Assembly (NCBI RefSeq): GCF_024400215.1
Contig: NZ_CP053748.1
Coordinates: 434,001 to 498,000, forward strand
Reading direction: 5' to 3'
Source: Massilia sp. erpn
GTDB lineage: Bacteria; Pseudomonadota; Gammaproteobacteria; Burkholderiales; Burkholderiaceae_D
Length of the DNA stretch: 64,000 nt
Both the position numbers and the translations under genes were made by a program. Positions 31,386 through 40,953 of the stretch are shown piece by piece. The notes under the pieces were generated by a model. The model searched no databases and was not told the origin of the DNA. It saw nothing but the letters and a program-made list of their open reading frames with translations. Position 1 is the first letter of the stretch. Every line of letters begins with the position of its first letter.

Positions 31386-31663
31386 TTGGTTTTTACTCGC
31401 AAGACTGGAAAGGCGTAACGATAACGCAATTCTTGCCGGCCCAGGCAGAAAGCCTTGCGTCCTGCAAGCCCCATTCGATAGTGCAGCGCAACAATTCCCT
31501 ATTTTGACGTATCGGCAGAGAATTTTATTCTGCATTTTTCGCATATAAACAAGTTATTAAGCAGGAAAAACTTTGCTTTGCTGCGATGCAGCAGTAAAAG
31601 TTGTAACCGTGATTAAATCGACAATACCTTGTTGTATCTGCGCAAAGATTAAGCAGTTTGTGA

Positions 31664-31693
31664 TTGACACAAAATAAGTGGAAATGTTTCTAT
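31664..31693 (+). promoter_or_regulatory. Promoter of TonB receptor 1
   Basis: Perfect -35 TTGACA (31664-31669), 18 bases, then TGT-TTCTAT (-10 at 31688-31693). The same layout occurs before receptors 2, 3 and 4. The 428-base gap 31386-31813 otherwise holds only the yejB upstream region on the other strand; no gene is seen in it. Confidence 0.5.
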
Positions 31694-31813
31694 GCTGCTC
31701 CCGAATATCCTTTTCTCACAGGCTAATCGGGATCAGCTGTCGGCGCAGCGCCTTGGAGGAGCAATAGCGGTAGATGCGTCGTCTTGATTCACCAAAAAGT
31801 AGGAGTAGAAGTA

Positions 31814-34597
31814 ATGATGATGGAGAAGGTTTTATCCCGTTCCGTACGCATGATCTGTTCCGGCGGCATGGCCGTGATCGGCATGAGCATGCTGAGCCAG
31901 ACCGCCTTCGCGCAAGACGCGAACATTCAGCGTGTTGAAATCACTGGTTCGAGCATCAAGCGCGCGACGGCGGAAACCGCATCGCCCGTCCAAGTGATCG
32001 GCCGCGACGAGCTGCTGAAATCGGGCAAGGCCACCGTGGCCGAGTACCTGCAAACCCTGCCGGTCGATGGCGCCGGCTCGCTGCCGACTGGTTTCGGCTC
32101 CGGCTTCGCCGCCGGTTCCACCGCGATCTCCCTGCGCGGTCTGGGCGCCACCTCGACCCTGGTGCTGCTGAACGGCCGCCGCATGGCGCCGTTCGCCCGT
32201 GCCGACGACGGCCAGAAGAGCTTCACCGACCTGTCCACCGTGCCGATGCAGATCGTCGAGCGCATCGAGGTGCTGAAGGATGGCGCGTCCTCGCTGTACG
32301 GCGCCGACGCGATTGCCGGCGTGGTCAACATCATCCTGCGCAAGGACTTCACCGGCCTGCAAGTGCGCGGCGAAACCGGCGCTTCGCGCTACAGCGACGC
32401 CAAGCAGAACAAGGCTTCCCTCACCTACGGCCAGGGCACCCTGGACGAAGACAAGTACAACTGGGTGATCAACGCCGAATTCAACCAGTCCGACGAACTG
32501 AAAGCATCGCAACGCCGCGACCGCGAGTGGATCGGCAAGGGCGACCTGCGTCCTTGGGGCTATGCCAACAACACCCAGTACGCGGGCGGCTGGCTGACCA
32601 ACGGCGTCGGCAGCCCAGCGCCAACCGGCCTGCTGCTGAACCCAGCCACCGGCCAGTACGTTTCCCTGCCAGGCTGCGACAAGTTCTCGACCTCGCGCCA
32701 AGACCAGGCCAACGCCTGCCTGTGGCACCACGACCAGTTCCGCGCGATGCAGCCGAAGATCGATTCGATCAATCTGTACACCCGCGGCACCTGGCAGATC
32801 AATGCCGACACCCAGGCTTACACCGAGATCGGCTACTCGAAGCGCAACACCGACTTCACCATGACCCCGGGCGGCTCCTCGAGCACCGTGGTGTTCCCTG
32901 GCCAGAACGGCGGTCCTAACCAGCTGATCAACTACGGCAACGCCATCACCATGGCCGCCAACCACCCGCAGAATCCGTATGGCGTGCCAGTGCGCGTGCG
33001 CTACTCGGCCTGGGACGTGGGCGCAAGCACGCGCAGCGCCGAAAACAAGTTCACCCGCTTCGTGGTGGGCCTGAAAGGCACGTACGCCGGCTGGGATTAT
33101 GAAACCGGCTTCACCCACTCCGAGTCCAAGCTGGGCCTGGAATGGAGCAATATGCTGAATATGCGCGTGCTGCAGGCCGCGCTGGGCGATCCGAAGAGCC
33201 AGTTCTTCCCTTACTACCTGGGCGCTGACGCCGGCAAGAATTCGCCAGCCCTGTACAACGCCCTGCGTCGTACTTCGACCTCCGATTCGAGCACCAAGCT
33301 GAGCGTGATCGACTTCAAGGCCAGCCGTGAACTGTTCGCCCTGCCAGGCGGCAATCTGGGCCTGGCCATCGGCGGCGAACACCGTCAAGAGAAGCTGAAC
33401 AACCCGAGCATGAGCGGCACCGAAGACGGTTCCATCAACGGCAGCTACACCGCCGCTTTCGGCGACAGCAAAGTCTCGGCGATCTATGCCGAGGTGCTGG
33501 CGCCGGTGCTGAAAACCGTGGAACTGACCGCTGCCCTGCGTTACGACCACTACGACAAGTTCAACTCGACCACCCCGAAACTGGGCGCGAAATGGACCCC
33601 GCTGAAGACCTTCGCCCTGCGCGGCACCTTCACCAAGGGCTTCCGCGCGCCGAGCGCGGCGGAAAGCAATCCGCTCAGCCAGGCCGTCGGTTCGGCCTCC
33701 GTCATGGATCCGGTGCGCTGCAAGGGCGGTGTGCCGATGGCCGGCGCCAGCTCGGCGGACTGCTCGCTGAACGTCAACGCGATCAAGATCGGCAACCCGA
33801 ACCTGCAGCCTGAGAAGTCCAAAGGCTACACCCTGGGCATCGTCTGGGATCCGCTGCCGGACACCAGCCTGGCCCTGGACGCCTGGAAGATCAAGCGTGA
33901 CAACGAGATCAATCCAGTGTCCTACGCCGAAGCGGCTGCCCGTCCGGACGTGGTGCGTAACGATAACAACCTGAAAGATGCCGCCGGCAATGTGATCCCG
34001 AACACGGGCACCCTGCTGGTGCTGCAAGGCGCTTACCGCAATTCGAGCTACACCGAAGTGAGCGGCGTCGATCTGGATGTGAAACAGCGTCTGCGCCTGG
34101 GCGCCTGGGGCAAGGCCACCATCGGCCTGAACTGGAGCCACACCGCCTCCTGGCTGCGCGTCGAGTCCGAGTCGCTGAAGTACCAGTTCGCTGGCACCCA
34201 CGGCAACTGCGATACCTCGAACTGCGCCGGCACGCCTAAGAACAAGATCAATCTGACTGGTTCCTGGGATATCGCCAACTGGAACTTCACCGCGACCGCC
34301 AACTACCGCGATAGCATGAAGAACATCCGTTACGAAGGCGCCACCGCCTGCGCCAGCAAGCTGGCCAATGGCAGCGACGCGCCAGCCGGCTGCAAACTGG
34401 CATCCTTCACTACCGTCGACCTGTCGGCCCGTTGGAACTTCAGCAAGCAGCTGCAGCTGACCGCGTCCGTCGCCAACCTGTTCGACAAAGTGGCACCGCT
34501 CGATCCGCTGACCTATGGCGGCATGAGCTTCAACCCGATGGACAACTCGGGCGCCGTGGGCCGCTACTTCAAAGTGGGCGCAAACTACACCTTCTAA
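31814..34597 (+). CDS. TonB-dependent receptor 1
   Basis: Outer-membrane receptor of 927 residues. The Sec signal peptide has the n-region MMMEKVLSRSVR and a cleavage site at AFA-QD (after 33). A TonB-box-like IQRVEITG follows at once, then the plug domain (LRGLGATSTLVLLNGRRMAPF, VERIEVLKDGASSLYGADAIAGVVNIILR) to about 175, and the 22-strand barrel ending GRYFKVGANYTF with the terminal Phe needed for insertion. AGGAG lies 8 bases before ATG 31814. It closely resembles receptor 2 throughout, so the two look like a tandem duplication. An HGNCDTSNCAGTPKNK loop near residue 800 may hold a disulfide. Ligand unknown; no siderophore or cobalamin genes are nearby. Confidence 0.93.
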   Translation: MMMEKVLSRSVRMICSGGMAVIGMSMLSQTAFAQDANIQRVEITGSSIKRATAETASPVQVIGRDELLKSGKATVAEYLQTLPVDGAGSLPTGFGSGFAAGSTAISLRGLGATSTLVLLNGRRMAPFARADDGQKSFTDLSTVPMQIVERIEVLKDGASSLYGADAIAGVVNIILRKDFTGLQVRGETGASRYSDAKQNKASLTYGQGTLDEDKYNWVINAEFNQSDELKASQRRDREWIGKGDLRPWGYANNTQYAGGWLTNGVGSPAPTGLLLNPATGQYVSLPGCDKFSTSRQDQANACLWHHDQFRAMQPKIDSINLYTRGTWQINADTQAYTEIGYSKRNTDFTMTPGGSSSTVVFPGQNGGPNQLINYGNAITMAANHPQNPYGVPVRVRYSAWDVGASTRSAENKFTRFVVGLKGTYAGWDYETGFTHSESKLGLEWSNMLNMRVLQAALGDPKSQFFPYYLGADAGKNSPALYNALRRTSTSDSSTKLSVIDFKASRELFALPGGNLGLAIGGEHRQEKLNNPSMSGTEDGSINGSYTAAFGDSKVSAIYAEVLAPVLKTVELTAALRYDHYDKFNSTTPKLGAKWTPLKTFALRGTFTKGFRAPSAAESNPLSQAVGSASVMDPVRCKGGVPMAGASSADCSLNVNAIKIGNPNLQPEKSKGYTLGIVWDPLPDTSLALDAWKIKRDNEINPVSYAEAAARPDVVRNDNNLKDAAGNVIPNTGTLLVLQGAYRNSSYTEVSGVDLDVKQRLRLGAWGKATIGLNWSHTASWLRVESESLKYQFAGTHGNCDTSNCAGTPKNKINLTGSWDIANWNFTATANYRDSMKNIRYEGATACASKLANGSDAPAGCKLASFTTVDLSARWNFSKQLQLTASVANLFDKVAPLDPLTYGGMSFNPMDNSGAVGRYFKVGANYTF

Positions 34598-34619
34598 GCT
34601 GAAGCGCTGTAGGGCACGG

Positions 34620-34652
34620 AAAGGGCAAGGCTGCGGCCTTGCCCTTTTTCTT
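34620..34652 (+). terminator. Intrinsic terminator of receptor 1
   Basis: AAAGGGCAAGG-CTGCGG-CCTTGCCCTTT followed by a T-rich tract, 23 bases past the stop. The gap 34598-34988 has no other gene. Confidence 0.88.
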
Positions 34653-34855
34653 TTCCGTCCAGCATTGTTGTTAAATACTTACACTTAACGGCTTTTTTAC
34701 AAGCCAACCCGCAGCGAAACCACCAGGACAGGCGCCATGGTGTTCGATGCAGTTCGTAGCAATTACCATCTTTTTCCATGAAGTTATCATAAAAATAAGG
34801 GCTTCCCCCATGTAAAACATGGCACTTTCCCGGCCTACCGCATTTTTTTGCCGGT

Positions 34856-34884
34856 TTGACGGCAAGATGACCGAATGATTACAT
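34856..34884 (+). promoter_or_regulatory. Promoter of TonB receptor 2
   Basis: TTGACG (34856-34861), 17 bases, then TGA-TTACAT (-10 at 34879-34884). Same layout as before receptors 1, 3 and 4. A small hairpin TTGCCG-GTTTGA-CGGCAA overlaps the -35 (34848-34865). Confidence 0.45.
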
Positions 34885-34988
34885 AGCTGATGCTGGAAAG
34901 CCCAAGGCTTTCCACACCGGAAGCGTTCGCCGGCCTCGCGCCGGCAGTCAGTGCGCTTGCCTGTTCAACACAATTGGAGGTCTTTAGA

Positions 34989-37781
34989 ATGATGATGGAA
35001 ACAGTTCTATCCCGTTCCCTGCGCCTGGTGTTTTCGGGCGGGGCCGCGGCCCTGGGTCTTGGGCTGCTGGCCCAGCCCGTACTGGCGCAGGACGCGATCC
35101 AGCGCGTGGAAATTACCGGCTCGGCAATCAAGCGTGCCACCGCCGAAACCGCTTCGCCGGTGCAACTGATCAGCCGCGATGAATTGCTGCGTTCGGGCAA
35201 AGCCACCGTATCCGAATATCTGCAAACCCTGACCGTCGACGGCGCCGGCTCGCTGCCGACCGGCTTCGGCAACGGCTTTGCGGCCGGTTCCACCGCCATC
35301 TCGCTGCGCGGCCTGGGGGCCACCTCCACCCTGGTGCTGCTCAACGGCCGACGCATGGCGCCCTTCGCGCGCGCCGACGACGGCCAGAAAAGCTTCACCG
35401 ACCTGTCCACCGTGCCGATGCAGATCGTTGAGCGCATCGAGATCCTCAAAGATGGCGCATCCTCGACCTATGGCGCCGACGCCATCGCCGGCGTGGTCAA
35501 CATCATCCTGCGCAAGGACTTCGAAGGTCTGGAAGTGCGCGGCGACACCGGCAGCTCGCGCTACAGCGACGGCAAGCAGAACAAGGCGTCCCTGACCTAT
35601 GGCCGCGGCAACCTGGAAACCGACAAATTCAACTGGGTCGTCAACGCCGAATACTTCCAGTCCGACCGCCTGCACAATAGCGACCGCAAGGACCGCGCCC
35701 ATATCGGCAAGGGCGACCTGCGGCCGTATGGTTATCCGACCAATACCCAGTTCGCCTCGGGCCAGGTGCGTGGCAATAACGACGCGCTCGGCTCGCCCGC
35801 CGGCCTGATCCGTAATCCGACCACGCTCGACTATGTGCCGCTGACCAGCTGCGACGGCCTGTCACGCTCGTCGCAGGCCGGCGTCACCGGCTGTATCTGG
35901 CACCAGGACCAGTTCCGCGACATGCAGCCGGAAATCGAGGCGGTCAATCTGTACACGCGCGGCACCTGGCAAGTCAATGACAGCACCCAGGTGTATGCCG
36001 AACTGGGCTACTCCAAGCGCAATACCGCCTTCACCCTGGTGCCGCCCTCGATCACGCCGGTGGTGGCCTTCCCGGCCAATGCCCAGTATCCGGCCGGCCT
36101 CATCAATTACGGCTCCGGCAGCACGGCCATCCTGATGGCCGCCAACCACCCGCAAAACATCTACGGCGTGCCGGTGCGCGTGCGCTACGCCGCCTTCGAC
36201 GTCGGCCCCAGCGAACGCCAGGCGAATAACCGCTTCAGCCGTTTCGTCATCGGCGCCAAGGGCCAGGCCATGGGCTGGGACTATGATGTGGGCTATACCC
36301 ACAGCCAGTCCAAGCTGGAGCTGAACTACACCAATATGCTGAACATGGCCGTGGTGCGCGCCGGCCTGAGCGACCCGACCAGCAAATACTTCCCCTACTA
36401 TCTGGGAGCCCAGGCCGGCAAGAACCCAGCCTCGCTGTACGCGGCCATGGCCACCATCGCCACCTCCGATTCCAGCACCAAGCTCGACATCCTCGACTTC
36501 AAGGCGTCGCGCGAACTCATGCCGCTGCCAGGCGGCAACCTGGGACTGGCCATCGGCGCCGAGCACCGCCGCGAGAAGCTGGACAATCCTTCCCTGAGCG
36601 GCACCATCGACGGCTCGATCAACTCGAGCTATGTGGCCGCCTTCGGCGACAGCAAGGTTTCGGCCATCTACGCCGAGCTGCTGGCGCCGGTGCTCAAGAC
36701 GGTGGAACTGTCGGGCGCCATCCGCTACGACAAATACGAGAAGTTCAATTCCACCACGCCCAAATTCGGCGCCAAGTGGACCCCGCTCAAGAACTTCGCC
36801 CTGCGCGGCACCTTCTCCAAGGGCTTCCGCGCGCCAGGACCGGCTGAATCGGATCCGCGCTCGCAATCGACGGGTACCGCCACCACCAGCGATCCGATAC
36901 GCTGCCCGAACAATACGCCAGCCCCGGGCGGCGGCACCTCGAACGACTGCGAAGCCAGCGTTGCCGCGGTCAAGGTCGGCGATCCCAACCTGGCCCCGGA
37001 GAAATCCAAGGGCTATACCCTGGGCATCGTGTGGGACCCGATCGACAACCTGAGCCTGTCGCTGGACGCCTGGAAAATCAAGCGCACCAACGAGATCAAT
37101 CCGCTGCCGTATAACGAAGCGGCCACCCTGCCGACGGCGGTGCGCAACGATAACAACCTGGTTGTCAACGGCGTGGTGATCCCGAACAGCGGCACCCTGC
37201 TGCTGAGCAAAGCGCCCTACCGCAATTCCAGCTTCACCGAAGTCAAGGGCGTCGACCTGGACATCAAGCAGCGCCTGCGCCTGGGCGACTGGGGCCGCGC
37301 CACCGTCGGCCTGACCTGGAGCCATGTCTCGTCCTGGCTGCGCGCCGAATCGGCCACCACCCAGTACCAGTACGTCGGCACCCACGGCAACTGCGATACC
37401 TCGAACTGCGCCGGCACGCCCAAGAACAAGGGCACGCTGAACGGCAGCTGGGATATCGCGGCCTGGAATCTGAGCGCCACGGTGAACTACCGCGACAGCA
37501 TGAAGAACATCTATTTCCAGGGCGGCCCTTGCGCTTCGCGCCTGGCGAATGGCAATGGGGCGCCCGGCGATTGCCGCATCCCCTCGTTCACCACGCTGGA
37601 CATGTCGGCGCGCTGGAAATTCGGCAACCAGCTGACCCTGTTCGCATCGGTCAACAACGTGACCGACAAGATCGCCCCGCTCGATCCGCTCACCTATGGC
37701 GGCATGAGCTATAACCCGATGGATGCCAGCGGCGCCATCGGCCGCTACTTCAAGGTCGGCGCGCATTACAAATTCTTCTAA
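34989..37781 (+). CDS. TonB-dependent receptor 2 (paralogue of receptor 1)
   Basis: Outer-membrane receptor of 930 residues. Signal peptide MMMETVLSRSLR..., cleaved at VLA-QD (after 33); IQRVEITGSAIKR begins the plug, LRGLGATSTLVLLNGRRMAPF and ILKDGASSTYGADAIAGVVNIIL complete it, and the barrel ends GRYFKVGAHYKFF. GGAGG lies 8 bases before ATG 34989; the frame opens 33 codons upstream but that part is not signal-like. Plug and many strands are near identical to receptor 1, with most change in exposed loops such as the Cys-bearing region around residue 645. It has its own promoter and terminator, so regulation can differ. Ligand unknown. Confidence 0.93.
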   Translation: MMMETVLSRSLRLVFSGGAAALGLGLLAQPVLAQDAIQRVEITGSAIKRATAETASPVQLISRDELLRSGKATVSEYLQTLTVDGAGSLPTGFGNGFAAGSTAISLRGLGATSTLVLLNGRRMAPFARADDGQKSFTDLSTVPMQIVERIEILKDGASSTYGADAIAGVVNIILRKDFEGLEVRGDTGSSRYSDGKQNKASLTYGRGNLETDKFNWVVNAEYFQSDRLHNSDRKDRAHIGKGDLRPYGYPTNTQFASGQVRGNNDALGSPAGLIRNPTTLDYVPLTSCDGLSRSSQAGVTGCIWHQDQFRDMQPEIEAVNLYTRGTWQVNDSTQVYAELGYSKRNTAFTLVPPSITPVVAFPANAQYPAGLINYGSGSTAILMAANHPQNIYGVPVRVRYAAFDVGPSERQANNRFSRFVIGAKGQAMGWDYDVGYTHSQSKLELNYTNMLNMAVVRAGLSDPTSKYFPYYLGAQAGKNPASLYAAMATIATSDSSTKLDILDFKASRELMPLPGGNLGLAIGAEHRREKLDNPSLSGTIDGSINSSYVAAFGDSKVSAIYAELLAPVLKTVELSGAIRYDKYEKFNSTTPKFGAKWTPLKNFALRGTFSKGFRAPGPAESDPRSQSTGTATTSDPIRCPNNTPAPGGGTSNDCEASVAAVKVGDPNLAPEKSKGYTLGIVWDPIDNLSLSLDAWKIKRTNEINPLPYNEAATLPTAVRNDNNLVVNGVVIPNSGTLLLSKAPYRNSSFTEVKGVDLDIKQRLRLGDWGRATVGLTWSHVSSWLRAESATTQYQYVGTHGNCDTSNCAGTPKNKGTLNGSWDIAAWNLSATVNYRDSMKNIYFQGGPCASRLANGNGAPGDCRIPSFTTLDMSARWKFGNQLTLFASVNNVTDKIAPLDPLTYGGMSYNPMDASGAIGRYFKVGAHYKFF

Positions 37782-37816
37782 GGCCGGGCGGGCCCGTCCC
37801 GCCTGCTTTAGTTGCC

Positions 37817-37843
37817 AACGGCTCCCGCGTGGAGCCGTTTTTC
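37817..37843 (+). terminator. Intrinsic terminator of receptor 2
   Basis: AACGGCTCC-CGCGT-GGAGCCGTT followed by TTTCTT, 36 bases past the stop. The gap 37782-38096 has no other gene and is AT-rich in its middle. Confidence 0.88.
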
Positions 37844-37963
37844 TTGGATTTTACATTAACCAATAGTACATTGATGAATAAATAAGAAAATGGGAAAAGT
37901 GTTGTTTTTAGGTGAATTTATTTGCATAAAAACGTCGTTTTTCCAAAAAAACAGGTCGCTAAA

Positions 37964-37993
37964 TTGACAATCTTGTTGGGCCGGTGCTTACAT
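37964..37993 (+). promoter_or_regulatory. Promoter of TonB receptor 3
   Basis: Perfect -35 TTGACA (37964-37969), 18 bases, then TGC-TTACAT (-10 at 37988-37993). Matches the layout before receptors 1, 2 and 4. Confidence 0.5.
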
Positions 37994-38096
37994 AATCTCC
38001 CCGCGATTTCCCATACAGAATCACGGGGACTGCAAACTGCCAGTTACGCGGCGCCCAGGCGCCGGAGTCTGTATCCGCCCTCAAGAAAGAAACAAG

Positions 38097-40883
38097 ATGA
38101 TCGAGAAAGTGTTGTCCCGTTCCCTGCGCGTCATGTTCGCAGGCAGCCTGCTGGTCGGCATGCACGCCGCCAGCGCCCAGGAAGCCATGCAGCGCGTGGA
38201 AATCACCGGTTCCAGCATCAAGCGTGTCGCGGCCGAAGCCGCGCTGCCGGTGCAATCGTTCAGCCAGAAAGACATCCAGAAGTCCGGCGTCTCCAGCGTA
38301 ACCGACTTCATCCAGCAGATCCCGGCCATGCAAGGCTTCAATGTGGCGGCCGAATCGGTCGGCGGCGGCGGCGGCGGCGTGACCACGGCCTCGATCCACG
38401 ATATCGGCCCGGCCTACACCCTGGTGCTGCTCAACGGCCGCCGCGTGGCCCCGTCCAACTCGGGCACCACCATCGACCTGAATTCGATTCCGCTGTCGGC
38501 CATCGAGCGCGTCGAAGTGCTGACCGACGGCGCCTCGGCCCTGTACGGCGCCGACGCGATTGCCGGCGTGGTCAACTTCATCCTGAAAAAAGGCGCGACG
38601 CAGTGGGAAGTCAAGGCCAAGTACAGCCGTCCCGAAGAAGCCGGCGGCGCCTCCGAATCGCTCTCGCTGAGCAAGGGCTTCGGCAATCTGGAAGAAGACG
38701 GCTACAGCCTGTTCTTCGCGCTGAGCCACGATAAGCAAAAGCAGCTCAAGGCTTCGCAGCGCGACTTCGCCAAGACCGGCATCATCAATTTCACCGATCC
38801 GAAAAACGGCAAGGCCCTGCAGTTCATCAACGGTTCGCCGCGCGCCGTGCCGGCCAACGCCAGCGTGATCTACAACGACGCCAAGGGCGACAGCCAGAGC
38901 ATCGATTTCAACCCGTTTGCGCGCATGAATGGCGGCAAGTGCGCCAGCGCCAACGTGGATGCCTTCCACGACGGCTCCTGCTACTACGATTACACCTCGA
39001 CCGTCGAGATCAATCCGGAATCGAAGCGTGACGCCCTGTTCAGCTCGGGCAGCCTGAAGCTCGGCAACAGCGGCTTCAACGGCTTCTTCGACCTGGCCTA
39101 CACCAAGGCCAGCATCGTGGCCCGCATCGCCCCGTATCCGGCCGAGTTCTCGCTGAAAACCTCGTCGCCGCTGTACAGCAAATACATCCTGCCTTACCTG
39201 ACCCCGGAACAGGCGGCCGGCGTGACCGCTGTGTCCGCCAAATACCGCCTGTACGAAATGGGCAACCGCGGCTATGACTACGCCACCACCGCCACCCACC
39301 TGGTGACCGGCGTCGACGGCAGCGCCTTCGGCTGGGACATCAACAGCGCCCTGACCTATTCCAAGAACAAGCAGGACCAGAAATACCTGAGCGGCTTCCC
39401 GCTCGAGAAAAAATTCAACGCCGCCATCGACGCCGGCCTGTTCGACCCCTTCGGCTACGAGCAGGGCAAGCTGCCGCAAGCCATGCGCGATGTGCTGAAC
39501 AGCACCGGTTACACCGGCAGCTACAATGTGCAGACCGTGACCATGACGGGCTTCGACGCGCGCGCCTCGCGCAACGCCTTCCAGCTGCCGGCCGGCACCG
39601 CCATGCTGGGCCTGGGCCTGGACTACCGCAAGACCAAGTTCAAGCTGGAGCAGTCCGATACCGCGCGCGATGCCGCCATCCTGTTCGACAGCCCGCAGGT
39701 CGACAACGGCTACCAGCGCGACACCAGCGGCGCCTACGCCGAGCTGGTCACGCCGCTGCTGCAGCAGCTCGAAATGACCACCTCGCTGCGCTATGACCGC
39801 ATCGGCTCCGTCAAGGACAACCTGACCGGCCGCGATGTCGGCAAATCGGAAAGCGCCGCCACCTACAAAGTCAGCGCCAAGTACACGCCGATGAAGAACC
39901 TGATGCTGCGCGGCGCCGTCGGCAGCGGCTTCCGCGCCGCCGACATGTCGCAGATCGCCAGCCCGCTGGTCGACTTCGGCGTCACCGGCGCGCCTTACGC
40001 CTGCCCGCTGTCGGCCGCCAACGGCCTGGCCAACCATCCGCTGGCCAAGTACTGCCCGCGCAACCGTACCCAGCTCGAAGCCTTCAAGGGCGGCAATCCG
40101 GAACTGAGCCCGGAGAAATCCAAGCAGTGGTCGGTGGGTGCCGTGTTCGAGCCGATCGATTCGCTGAGCCTGTCGCTCGACCTGTGGAATGTGTCGATCC
40201 GCGACCAGGTGACCGAAGTCAGCGAAGGCTTGATCGCCGCCTATCCGAACCAGTACCTGGACCTGTTCACCACCAAGCATATCGGCTCGACCGGCCAGGA
40301 CGTGCTGGCCATCAAGCTGCTGCCGATGAATGTGGGCCAGGTGGAAAACCGCGGTATCGACTATGACTTGACGCACAAGGCCAAGCTCTTCGGCGGCAAG
40401 CTCACCAGCCGCCTGGCCGGCACCTTCCTGCTGCGTTCGCGCTACACCCGTCCGGGCACGAGCGACCAGTGGGAAACCAGCCTGAACCGCTTTGGCTTCA
40501 ACGACAAGGTCAGCTTCCGCAACATCATCCGCGCCACCAGCTCCTGGGAATCGGCCCAGTTCACGCACACCGCGACGGCCAGCTACCGCAACGGCTATAC
40601 CGACAAGAACCAGAACGTCGACAGCTGCGCCGTGGTCACGGCGGACGCCGCCCAAGCCTGCTACGACATCACGCTGCGCGTGCCGAGCTACACCACCTTC
40701 GACTGGCAGACCCAGTATCGTCCGCTCAAGAATGTGGAGCTGACCGCCGGCATCGTCAACCTGTTCGACCGCAAGCCGCCTTTCTCGCTGCGCAATACCG
40801 GTCCGCACCAGATCGGCTACAACCCGGCGTATTCGAGCGCCCTGGGCCGCCAGTTCTATCTGAGTGGCGCCTACAAGTTCTAA
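38097..40883 (+). CDS. TonB-dependent receptor 3
   Basis: Outer-membrane receptor of 928 residues. Signal peptide MIEKVLSRSLRVMFAGS..., cleaved at ASA-QE (after 27), then MQRVEITGSSIKR. The plug differs from receptors 1 and 2: it has a run of six Gly (VGGGGGGVTTASIHDI) and VEVLTDGASALYGADAIAGVVNFILKK. The barrel ends NLFDRKPPFSLRNTGPHQIGYNP...GAYKF, a C-terminal pattern shared with receptor 4, so 3 and 4 form a second subgroup. Paired Cys in loops (for example CAVVTADAAQACYD) may form disulfides. AAGAAAG lies before the ATG. Ligand unknown. Confidence 0.93.
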   Translation: MIEKVLSRSLRVMFAGSLLVGMHAASAQEAMQRVEITGSSIKRVAAEAALPVQSFSQKDIQKSGVSSVTDFIQQIPAMQGFNVAAESVGGGGGGVTTASIHDIGPAYTLVLLNGRRVAPSNSGTTIDLNSIPLSAIERVEVLTDGASALYGADAIAGVVNFILKKGATQWEVKAKYSRPEEAGGASESLSLSKGFGNLEEDGYSLFFALSHDKQKQLKASQRDFAKTGIINFTDPKNGKALQFINGSPRAVPANASVIYNDAKGDSQSIDFNPFARMNGGKCASANVDAFHDGSCYYDYTSTVEINPESKRDALFSSGSLKLGNSGFNGFFDLAYTKASIVARIAPYPAEFSLKTSSPLYSKYILPYLTPEQAAGVTAVSAKYRLYEMGNRGYDYATTATHLVTGVDGSAFGWDINSALTYSKNKQDQKYLSGFPLEKKFNAAIDAGLFDPFGYEQGKLPQAMRDVLNSTGYTGSYNVQTVTMTGFDARASRNAFQLPAGTAMLGLGLDYRKTKFKLEQSDTARDAAILFDSPQVDNGYQRDTSGAYAELVTPLLQQLEMTTSLRYDRIGSVKDNLTGRDVGKSESAATYKVSAKYTPMKNLMLRGAVGSGFRAADMSQIASPLVDFGVTGAPYACPLSAANGLANHPLAKYCPRNRTQLEAFKGGNPELSPEKSKQWSVGAVFEPIDSLSLSLDLWNVSIRDQVTEVSEGLIAAYPNQYLDLFTTKHIGSTGQDVLAIKLLPMNVGQVENRGIDYDLTHKAKLFGGKLTSRLAGTFLLRSRYTRPGTSDQWETSLNRFGFNDKVSFRNIIRATSSWESAQFTHTATASYRNGYTDKNQNVDSCAVVTADAAQACYDITLRVPSYTTFDWQTQYRPLKNVELTAGIVNLFDRKPPFSLRNTGPHQIGYNPAYSSALGRQFYLSGAYKF

Positions 40884-40899
40884 TCAGGCTGCAGGCATG

Positions 40900-40943
40900 A
40901 AAAAACCGCCGCAGGGGCTCAGCCCCAGCGGCGGTTTTGTTTT
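40900..40943. terminator. Bidirectional terminator between receptors 3 and 4
   Basis: AAAACCGCCGC-AGGGGCTCAGCCCC-AGCGGCGGTTTTG forms a long stem with A and T tracts on either side, serving the two convergent receptor genes. Confidence 0.92.
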
Positions 40944-40953
40944 GGGACGCCGC

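Noticed and set aside
31386..31544. Fifty-three additional N-terminal codons of yejB
   Set aside because: The extra residues (Cys-rich, no membrane segment) do not resemble YejB/DppB N-termini, which begin just before the first membrane helix.
34848..34865. Hairpin TTGCCG-GTTTGA-CGGCAA as terminator upstream of receptor 2
   Set aside because: The T-run precedes rather than follows the stem on the plus strand and becomes an A-run on the minus strand; it overlaps a better-supported -35 box.
37959..40808. Long minus-strand open frame opposite TonB receptor 3 (949 codons)
   Set aside because: Antisense shadow; no domain, Gly/Ala/Arg/Val bias. Similar shadows opposite receptors 1, 2 and 5 and glnE were rejected for the same reason.
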